A stretch of DNA of 33,913 nt. It comes from a virus. The translations under genes were made by a program, and so were the position numbers. Of this stretch, positions 5,690 to 10,159 are shown piece by piece. The notes beneath the pieces were generated by a model. It was given only the letters and a program-made list of their open reading frames with translations. It ran no database searches and was not told where the DNA came from. The first letter of the stretch is position 1. Each line of letters begins with the position of its first letter. The stretch spans positions 1-33,913 of the IMG/VR virus record IMGVR_UViG_3300021960_000274. One strand, given 5' to 3'.

Positions 5690-5835
5690 TTAATATTTTC
5701 AAACTTATCTAAATTTTGTCTTATCCATACTAAGTTAAAGACTGTGTTTGTCTTATCAAATTGGATGACTTTTTCATCTTTGATAATTATTTCTAGTACA
5801 GTTTCTAGTGCTTTTAGTGCTTCTAATTTATCCAT
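5686..5835 (-). CDS. Hypothetical helical protein, 49 aa
   Basis: First gene of the leftward arm. The chain starts MDKLEALKALETVLEIIIKD, a regular amphipathic helix, and continues with VIQFDKTNTVFNLVWIRQNL, likely a second helix or strand. Acidic and basic residues are balanced, and there are no cysteines. The start at 5835 has GAAGGGA about six bases upstream, directly downstream of promoter element G. The stop TAA is in the GTAACC of element F. Being first in the arm suggests early, strong expression, but nothing shows its function. Confidence 0.65.
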   Translation of the reverse strand: MDKLEALKALETVLEIIIKDEKVIQFDKTNTVFNLVWIRQNLDKFENIK

Positions 5836-5860
5836 AATATCCCTTCTTTGTTTGTATTAC

Positions 5861-5889
5861 TTTGACTTATAAGGTTACAAAAAGGTTAC
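5861..5889 (-). promoter_or_regulatory. Leftward ECF-like promoter element, copy G, with extra GTAACC copies
   Basis: Minus strand GTAACC (5889-5884), TTTTT, 17-nt spacer, GTCAAA (5866-5861), then GTAATACAAAC. One base differs in the second hexamer. Two further GTAACC hexamers lie at 5878-5873 and 5921-5916 with no matching second hexamer at the right distance; they may be binding sites or relics. It is upstream of the first leftward gene. Confidence 0.65.
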
Positions 5890-6213
5890 AGGTTTTTTTA
5901 TATTTTTTTTTCACAGGTTACTTATTGTTTATTTAACTAACACCCATCTACTAGTTTATAAATGTTTAAACAAGGTACCCATACAGATACAATATATAGT
6001 ATATGTGATGTGTTGTACTACATATTGTATACAAAATAGTGAATACTAGATATAGTGTATATACAGTAATACACAATATATAGGGGGGTTTAATGTGGGG
6101 GTCTGTGTTGTGTTGTGTGTACCCTCTAAAAATTATGTGTTAAGTTTGCACCCCAACAACATACAATATATTGTGGTACAAGATGTTGTGGTACTTTACT
6201 AGCAGGTGTACCT

Positions 6214-6238
6214 CTTTATTAAATATTGTTTAATAAAG
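6214..6238. repeat. Perfect 10-bp inverted repeat
   Basis: Arms CTTTATTAAA (6214-6223) and TTTAATAAAG (6229-6238) with a 5-nt spacer. It is AT-only except for the end pairs, so it is more likely a protein-binding operator or an origin element than a stable RNA hairpin. Confidence 0.6.
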
Positions 6239-6357
6239 AAACTAAACATTTAAGATACAGCTAACCCTGTGCCACTCCCTCCCAAAAACCAGAATGAACT
6301 AAAATTTAGTAGCATTTAAATATGTGGAATAATGGGCTTTAACCCCAGTTACCATGG

Positions 6358-6427
6358 TCCTGCTAATCCACTTTGTTTGTTAAGTGATTGTCCTATGTCC
6401 TTTTCTAAAAGCAGGAAAGACAAAGTG
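6358..6427. ncRNA. Interleaved inverted repeats, possible pseudoknot
   Basis: Two complementary pairs are interleaved: TCCTGCT (6358-6364) with AGCAGGA (6410-6416), and CACTTTGT (6369-6376) with ACAAAGTG (6420-6427). The order A-B-A'-B' is that of an H-type pseudoknot with a 33-nt middle loop. The region has no gene. It could be chance, so I list it with low confidence. Confidence 0.35.
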
Positions 6428-6464
6428 TTTGTTTCTGTACTATATCATACTTTTAAATTTAGTG

Positions 6465-6553
6465 GTAGTATTTAATGGGGGTTGCGTTTTGTAGGAGTTT
6501 CCTCCTTTCGCCTACGCCCTGTTAGCAACCCCCAAGTTTTTTAAAAATACTAC
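6465..6553. ncRNA. Large nested stem structure, candidate structured RNA
   Basis: Three nested levels of pairing. The outer arms are GTAGTATTT (6465-6473) and AAATACTAC (6545-6553). The middle arms are GGGGGTTGC (6477-6485) and GCAACCCCC (6525-6533). An inner stem pairs GTAGG (6491-6495) with CCTAC (6511-6515), with AGGAG/CTCCT as an alternative inside. A T-run at 6537-6542 follows the middle stem on the plus strand, as in an intrinsic terminator, though no rightward gene lies upstream. It is the most GC-rich patch of the divergent region. It could be a short plus-strand RNA with its own terminator, a DNA cruciform, or a barrier between the arms. Confidence 0.55.
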
Positions 6554-6640
6554 ACATAAAATGCAAGGTAGTGTAATATAAAATTATCTAAAGGATATTT
6601 TATTCATATAACATTTCCTTTCTTTTGTTTGTATAGTACG

Positions 6641-6660
6641 ACCCTCCAGCAATGGAGGGT
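6641..6660. repeat. Perfect 8-bp hairpin with GCAA tetraloop
   Basis: Arms ACCCTCCA (6641-6648) and TGGAGGGT (6653-6660) around GCAA, a stable GNRA loop. It is followed by TTACTATAAT, a -10-like sequence at 6665-6670, and then the start of the tiny zinc peptide gene. The 3' arm holds the only GGAGG-like sequence before that gene. Confidence 0.6.
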
Positions 6661-6678
6661 TTACTATAATCTCTAGCA

Positions 6679-6774
6679 ATGGATATATTCGTAGTAGATT
6701 GTGATGAATGCTTACATCCTTTTTGGGAGAATGAGCTTACTGATGGTATATGCGAAAGATGTCAGTCAGAATAA
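6679..6774 (+). CDS. Tiny CxxC...CxxC protein, 31 aa
   Basis: First rightward gene. The chain DIFVVDCDECLHPFWENELT continues to DGICERCQSE. C8-x2-C11 and C26-x2-C29 make a minimal zinc ribbon, so the peptide likely binds one zinc. There is no ribosome site at a normal distance; a -10-like TATAAT ends 9 nt before the ATG, so the message may be leaderless, which is common in actinobacteria. A GGAGGG 19 nt upstream is inside a stable hairpin. The gene lies just before the Mom-like gene and may be cotranscribed with it. Its short length lowers confidence, but the paired CxxC motifs support it. Confidence 0.55.
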   Translation: MDIFVVDCDECLHPFWENELTDGICERCQSE

Positions 6775-6800
6775 AAAAATTTTTTTACACCTAATTTATA
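6771..6800. repeat. 30-bp A/T-tract repeat, copy 1
   Basis: Starts next to the stop codon of the tiny zinc peptide gene: ATAAAAAAA, a T-run, then ACACCTAATTTA. A second copy at 7381-7410 begins at the stop of the Mom-like gene and matches at about 24 of 30 positions. The A-tract/T-tract centre could form a weak hairpin with a U-run and act as a simple terminator. Confidence 0.45.
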
Positions 6801-6820
6801 TACAATATTAGATTGTATAT
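6798..6820. promoter_or_regulatory. Inverted repeat touching the Mom-like start codon (operator or hairpin)
   Basis: Arms ATATACAAT (6798-6806) and ATTGTATAT (6812-6820) with a 5-nt spacer; the ATG follows at 6821. No ribosome binding site is present. The same ACAATAT core recurs four times in the divergent region, so a shared regulator may bind all of these. Mom genes are toxic when expressed early and are tightly controlled in phage Mu, which makes an operator here plausible. Confidence 0.55.
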
Positions 6821-7384
6821 ATGCAGTACAAAGTCCAACTACTTGAAAATAAAAAATTAGCTGACCCTTTTATTCTTGATATACATTATGCAAAAAGAAA
6901 ACCATCAATAAGTTATGTGTATGGATTGTATGACAATAATGAGTTAATTGGTATATGTAGTTTTGGAAGTCCTGCTAGTCCAAGTTTGTGTAAAGGTATA
7001 GCAGGAGAACATAATAAAGCTAAAGTAATAGAACTTAATAGATTAGTTCTAAAATACAATAGAAAAAACGAAGCTAGTTATTTAGTAGGACAATCATTAA
7101 AATTATTACCTAAACCAAAAATAATAGTTAGTTATGCAGACACAGCACAAAATCACACAGGTATTGTGTATCAAGCTACTAACTTTTTATTTACTGGCAC
7201 ATCAAAACCTAGAACAGATATGGCAGGTAAAGATGGTAAACACAGTAGGCATCATTTAGGAGATAAAACAAAAAGAGTTTACAGAAGTGCAAAACATAGA
7301 TATGTATATATTAATGCAAACAAAACAGATAAAAAACAATTATTAAAAGAACTTAACTATCCAATAATGGAATATCCAAAATAA
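6821..7384 (+). CDS. mom: Mom-like DNA adenine-modification enzyme, 187 aa
   Basis: The core reads KVIELNRLVLKYNRKNEASY (about 68-87) followed by IVSYADTAQNHTGIVYQATN (102-121) and FLFTG. The pattern E-L-x-R-L and S-[FY]-A-D...H-x-G-x-x-Y-x-A-x-N-[FW] is that of the Mom family, GNAT-fold proteins first known from phage Mu, which convert DNA adenine to a modified base and protect phage DNA from restriction. Length is close to the usual 190-240 residues. The C-terminal basic part (GKDGKHSRHHLGDKTKRVYR) could contact DNA. The start has no Shine-Dalgarno; a 9-bp inverted repeat ends one base before the ATG, so the gene is probably leaderless or regulated there. It is separated from the late operon by a non-coding region with a terminator. 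The exact base it makes cannot be told from sequence. Confidence 0.75.
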   Translation: MQYKVQLLENKKLADPFILDIHYAKRKPSISYVYGLYDNNELIGICSFGSPASPSLCKGIAGEHNKAKVIELNRLVLKYNRKNEASYLVGQSLKLLPKPKIIVSYADTAQNHTGIVYQATNFLFTGTSKPRTDMAGKDGKHSRHHLGDKTKRVYRSAKHRYVYINANKTDKKQLLKELNYPIMEYPK

Positions 7385-7410
7385 AAAAAATTTTTACCAC
7401 CTAACTTAAC
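7381..7410. repeat. 30-bp A/T-tract repeat, copy 2
   Basis: Second copy of the element at 6771-6800, again beginning at a stop codon: ATAAAAAAAA, a T-run, then ACCACCTAACTTA. Its repeated position just after two consecutive genes suggests a 3'-end signal or a duplicated intergenic module. Confidence 0.45.
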
Positions 7411-7430
7411 AACACTATTACACTATACAC

Positions 7431-7630
7431 ACCTAGGAAAGACCTAGGTTGGTTGTATGGGGATATGACCAGTATGTAAAATAAATATCTACATACAAAT
7501 TGAATAAGAAAGAAAGCTACAAATCATATACACTATGTGTCTGTGAATTGATAAGTTGTTATTTCATATTCTTTCATAACAGTTTGGACAACTGTACGAA
7601 CAAGACTGCACTTCGGTGCAGTTTTGTGTT
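7431..7630 (+). ncRNA. Hairpin-rich leader or small RNA before the late operon
   Basis: No gene is found between 7385 and 7660. Consecutive hairpins are: ACCTAGG/CCTAGGT (7431-7437 with 7443-7449); GTATGTA/TACATAC (7472-7478 with 7490-7496); TGTTAT/ATAACA (7557-7562 with 7576-7581); CAGTT/AACTG (7580-7584 with 7590-7594); and the terminator at 7602-7625. The third and fourth share bases 7580-7581, so they could be alternatives. This could be a 200-nt non-coding RNA ending at the terminator, or an attenuator that controls entry into the late operon. Confidence 0.5.
7602..7630 (+). terminator. Intrinsic terminator with TTCG tetraloop
   Basis: Arms AAGACTGCAC (7602-7611) and GTGCAGTTTT (7616-7625) close a C(TTCG)G tetraloop, followed by GTGTT. 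Ten pairs including one G-T. The T-run is partly within the arm, as in many phage terminators. It lies 217 nt after the Mom-like gene and only 36 nt before the first late gene. Confidence 0.75.
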
Positions 7631-7660
7631 ACTATAAGTAAATATAGTTAGGAGCACATA

Positions 7661-7732
7661 ATGCCAAAAGGTATAGGGTACCCAAAGGGTATGAAGAAGA
7701 AAAAATCTTCTAAGAAAAAAAAGAAGAAGTAA
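7661..7732 (+). CDS. Lysine-rich peptide, 23 aa, first gene of the late operon
   Basis: The peptide reads MPKGIGYPKGMKKKK, then two serines and a run of lysines. Short lysine-rich proteins with a 'PKGxGYPKG' start occur near the terminase in other marine phages (recalled, not searched). A clear AGGAG lies 7 bases upstream of the ATG. The stop codon overlaps the next ATG (TAATG). Just before the stop is A AAA AAG in the zero frame, a canonical -1 slippery heptamer, and the next gene is in the -1 frame, so a fused product is possible. Such a basic peptide should bind nucleic acid or acidic protein surfaces. Confidence 0.65.
   Translation: MPKGIGYPKGMKKKKSSKKKKKK
7717..7723 (+). promoter_or_regulatory. 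Possible -1 ribosomal frameshift site (A AAA AAG)
   Basis: In the zero frame the heptamer is split A|AAA|AAG. A one-base backward slip leads to GAA GAA GTA and then through the ATG of the next gene without a stop, fusing the 23-aa lysine-rich peptide to the 85-aa protein. The zero-frame stop is six bases downstream. No obvious stimulatory stem was found directly after it. Confidence 0.4.
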
Positions 7733-7989
7733 TGGCAGAGTACCAAGGTAAGTCAGTTAAATTAGATAATCCTTCTAGAATTAGTAAAGGCGAACCTGGG
7801 CATGGGCGTAAAAAATTTAAAGTCTTTGTTCAAGATGGAGATAAAGTTAAGAAGGTTATGTTTGGCGACCCAAATATGGAAATCAGAAAAGATAACAAAG
7901 AAGCTAGAGCATCATTTAGAGCTAGACATAAATGCGACACAGCTAAAGACAAGACTACACCTAGGTACTGGTCTTGCAAAATGTGGTAA
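7732..7989 (+). CDS. Conserved small phage protein with RARHKCDTAKDKT motif, 85 aa
   Basis: Middle part: KKFKVFVQDGDKVKKVMFGD, a beta-rich segment. The end, SFRARHKCDTAKDKTTPRYW and then SCKMW, contains the HxCDTAKDKTTxRYWSC signature that I recall from many uncultured marine phage and T4-like cyanophage proteins; the function is not known to me. H, two Cys and W residues suggest a compact metal-binding or structural end. It overlaps the lysine-rich peptide by one base (TAATG), so it is read by coupling or by -1 frameshifting. It precedes the terminase, which suggests a virion or packaging role. Confidence 0.72.
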   Translation: MAEYQGKSVKLDNPSRISKGEPGHGRKKFKVFVQDGDKVKKVMFGDPNMEIRKDNKEARASFRARHKCDTAKDKTTPRYWSCKMW

Positions 7990-7998
7990 GGAGTTACA

Positions 7999-8139
7999 AT
8001 GGCACATGGTTCAGGTAAAAATAGTTTAGTAGGTAATATACATAGAAGGCAACAAGCAGGAACTTCTAGGTCAAAAAAGAAATCTACTATTTCTAAAAAA
8101 GCCTACAATCAAATGAAGCGTGGATGGAAGAAAAAATAA
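7999..8139 (+). CDS. Small basic protein, 46 aa
   Basis: The chain AHGSGKNSLVGNIHRRQQAG, then SRSKKKSTISKKAYNQMKRG and a WKKK end, is highly basic, with 11 Lys and 5 Arg or so. Similar 'STxSKKAYxxMKxGWK' ends are found in small proteins near the packaging genes of marine phages (recalled). The start at 7999 has TAAGGAG six bases upstream and lies 9 nt after the previous stop. It probably binds nucleic acid, perhaps as a minor virion or packaging component. No enzyme motif is visible. Confidence 0.68.
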   Translation: MAHGSGKNSLVGNIHRRQQAGTSRSKKKSTISKKAYNQMKRGWKKK

Positions 8140-8142
8140 TAT

Positions 8143-8247
8143 TTGAGTACTTACGACATTCCATGTCCTGTGTGTAAAGAAACTCTCAATATTGAGGAAG
8201 GGCATGTAGTGTGCAAAAATAAAAAGTGTGAGAAATATGGCAAATAA
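8143..8247 (+). CDS. Tiny zinc-ribbon protein, 34 aa, TTG start
   Basis: Translation from TTG gives STYDIPCPVCKETLNIEEGH, then VVCKNKKCEKYGK. C8-x2-C11 and C24-x4-C29 form a zinc ribbon of the kind fused to or next to many phage enzymes. No ATG is available in this frame and the ribosome site is weak, so expression probably depends on coupling to the gene 3 nt upstream. It overlaps the terminase start by 11 nt. The strict cysteine spacing and the lack of any other use of this 100-bp gap support it as a gene. Confidence 0.58.
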   Translation: MSTYDIPCPVCKETLNIEEGHVVCKNKKCEKYGK

Positions 8248-10159
8248 TAAATTATGTTACGCAGCAGGTTGCCATAGACCTTTGCCACCTAAAGCAAAAA
8301 AGTTTTGTAGTAAGCGTTGTTATGAAAGAATTAACGCACAAAAGAAACGAGCAAGAAGAGCTGGAAAAGAATGGTCCCAACAAGATGATGTTTTAGATAT
8401 ACCTAGTCAAAAACCTAATGTAGCTTCTAGGCGTGGACAAGTGTATGAAGATATAAAACAATCTGGATTAGCACAAGAACTCTATGACAAAACATTAACA
8501 CTTACAGAAGTAGCAAAAATTTTAGGTACATCTGCAGCAGCAGTATCTATGGCATTCCAGGCATACTTAGAAGATATTAGAAATGAACAAGAACAAAAAG
8601 ATTGGAAGTTACCTCAAGTAGCAGAAAAAACATTAGAAGATTTTGATGACTTTAGACAAAGGTATTTTAGAACAGAACAAGGCGTAGCTTTTTTAACACC
8701 TGATTTTCATAAGAAATGGATAGAAGAAATTATGAATGCTATAGAAACTGGTGGACAGCACATGATACTTTCTCCACCACGACATGGTAAAACAGAACTT
8801 TTAATTCATTTTGTTATTTGGTTAATTTGTAAAAACCCAAATATAAGGATTATGTGGGTAGGTGGTAACGAAGATATTTCTAAAAACTCTGTAAGTTCAG
8901 TTATGGACCAATTAGAAAATAATGAATTACTAATTGAAGAGATATGTGGACCTGGACCAAAGTTTAAACCAAAAACAAAATCATCTAAGTCTTGGTCGCA
9001 AAATGGTTTTACTGTAGGTACTAGAACAGTAACAGGTATTAAATCTCCAACTATGGTTGGTATAGGTAGAGGTGGCAAGATACTTTCTAGGGACTGCGAT
9101 ATTATTATTGCTGATGACATTGAGGACCATAGTTCTACTATGCAACCAGCATCAAGAGAAAATACCAGGAGTTGGTGGACAACAACTTTGTCATCAAGAA
9201 AAGAGGAACATACAGCTATGGTAGTGATTGGTTCACGCCAACATTATGATGACTTGTATTCTCACTTACTAGATAATGAAAGTTGGAGTACAACTGTAGA
9301 ACAAGCACATGATATAGCATGTACTAAATCTGATTGGGATAATGATGCACACCAAGATTGTATGTTATGGGCAGAGAAAAGAACTTATAAGTGGTTAATG
9401 GATAGAAAGAAAGCAGCAGAAACTACAGGTGGTAGAGCAATTTATGAAATGGTTTATTTGAATGTAGCTATGCCAGATGGTATGAGTTTATTTGCTGCAG
9501 AAGAGATTGAACAATGCAGGGACCAAAACAGAGAGATTGGACATATACCAACTAATGTACGATTGATTGCAGGATTAGACCCAGCATCAACAGGTTATCA
9601 AGCTGCATTCTTATGGGGATATAATCAAGAGAATGACACGCTATACATGATTGATATGGAAAACAATTTAGGTGGTGGTATTCCTAAAGCATTAGAGATA
9701 ATTAAAAATTGGTTTCAAAAATATGGATTAGCACATTGGGTTATTGAAGAAAATGGTTTTCAAAGAGCAATTAGACAAGACAAATCTATTAGAGATTTTG
9801 CAGCTAAACATGGTATCTTTTTAGAAGGTACACAGACTTATGGTAATAAGCATGACCCTATTTATGGTGTTACAGCTATGCGACCATTGTTTGCAAATAG
9901 ATTAATTAATTTACCATATCGTAGCTTTGAAGCACAAGAAAAGGTAAACTTGTATAGAAGTCAGTTGGTGTATTTCAGTTCTGCTCAAAATAAAAGTAGA
10001 AGTGTAGGTACTAAATCTGATATAGTTATGGCAAGTTGGTTTCCTATGAAAACAATAAGGCGTTTACAAAAAGAAAGACTTGCTACAATGGGTATGGAAT
10101 ACCAACCTAGTTTTAGTGGTTACGAAAGTCTAGGTATAGATTTGGATAGTTGGAGATAA
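8237..10159 (+). CDS. terL: Terminase large subunit with N-terminal zinc finger and HTH
   Basis: 640 residues from ATG 8237 (a GTG at 8228 is an alternative). The order is: zinc finger C7-x4-C12-x11-C24-x3-C28; basic linker; helix-turn-helix at about 86-112 (LTEVAKILGTSAAAVSMAFQ); then the ATPase with Walker A SPPRHGKTE at 179-187 and Walker B IIIADDIED with D293-D294; then an RNase H-like nuclease with GLDPAS (D448), an EENGF segment near 510 and KSDIVMASW near 595. It cuts and pumps DNA into the prohead through the portal. Large terminases usually lack the first 130 residues seen here, and no separate small subunit is visible, so the HTH may supply the DNA-recognition role. It overlaps the portal start as TAATG. 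One GTTTAAAC is at 8962. Confidence 0.93.
   Translation: MANNKLCYAAGCHRPLPPKAKKFCSKRCYERINAQKKRARRAGKEWSQQDDVLDIPSQKPNVASRRGQVYEDIKQSGLAQELYDKTLTLTEVAKILGTSAAAVSMAFQAYLEDIRNEQEQKDWKLPQVAEKTLEDFDDFRQRYFRTEQGVAFLTPDFHKKWIEEIMNAIETGGQHMILSPPRHGKTELLIHFVIWLICKNPNIRIMWVGGNEDISKNSVSSVMDQLENNELLIEEICGPGPKFKPKTKSSKSWSQNGFTVGTRTVTGIKSPTMVGIGRGGKILSRDCDIIIADDIEDHSSTMQPASRENTRSWWTTTLSSRKEEHTAMVVIGSRQHYDDLYSHLLDNESWSTTVEQAHDIACTKSDWDNDAHQDCMLWAEKRTYKWLMDRKKAAETTGGRAIYEMVYLNVAMPDGMSLFAAEEIEQCRDQNREIGHIPTNVRLIAGLDPASTGYQAAFLWGYNQENDTLYMIDMENNLGGGIPKALEIIKNWFQKYGLAHWVIEENGFQRAIRQDKSIRDFAAKHGIFLEGTQTYGNKHDPIYGVTAMRPLFANRLINLPYRSFEAQEKVNLYRSQLVYFSSAQNKSRSVGTKSDIVMASWFPMKTIRRLQKERLATMGMEYQPSFSGYESLGIDLDSWR

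Larger units (their letters stand above)
138..5971. repeat. Dispersed palindrome GTTTAAAC, 21 copies in the left arm
   Basis: Exact copies begin at 138, 456, 753, 1172, 1372, 2056, 2390, 2590, 2734, 3072, 3221, 3482, 3806, 3983, 4292, 4787, 4873, 4968, 5231, 5532 and 5964. Nine more lie in the right arm (8962, 12176, 19780, 24892, 25855, 26192, 28538, 30892, 32371). With roughly one-third G+C, about one copy would be expected by chance in the whole window. Copies fall inside genes in two reading frames, at stop codons, between ribosome sites and start codons, and between genes. This argues that the DNA sequence itself is selected, not the encoded residues. Confidence 0.9.
5890..6640. other. 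Non-coding divergent control region, possible origin
   Basis: A 750-bp stretch between the leftward and rightward arms without a convincing gene on either strand. It is very AT-rich, with an A/T-tract at 5891-5911, repeated ACAATAT cores (5989, 6073, 6163 and reversed at 6022), a TTGTGGTAC direct repeat (6171-6179 and 6186-6194, 15-bp period) and a G/T-rich stretch (6083-6120). Downstream of these are three larger inverted-repeat structures listed separately. Repeated motifs next to AT-rich DNA at a transcription divergence fit an origin of replication or a master control region; this is inference. Confidence 0.55.

Noticed and set aside
138-5971. Reading the GTTTAAAC copies as a CRISPR array
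   Set aside because: The unit is 8 bp, spacing is irregular (86-684 bp) and most intervals are coding.
6299-6355. An 18-codon leftward frame with AGGA before its ATG
   Set aside because: Very short, no cysteine or helix pattern, and it overlaps the complementary arms of a structured region; likely chance.
6477-6533. A tRNA-like element in the nested stem
   Set aside because: The outer stem resembles an acceptor arm, but the length (57 nt) is short and no T-arm sequence or proper anticodon arm is present.
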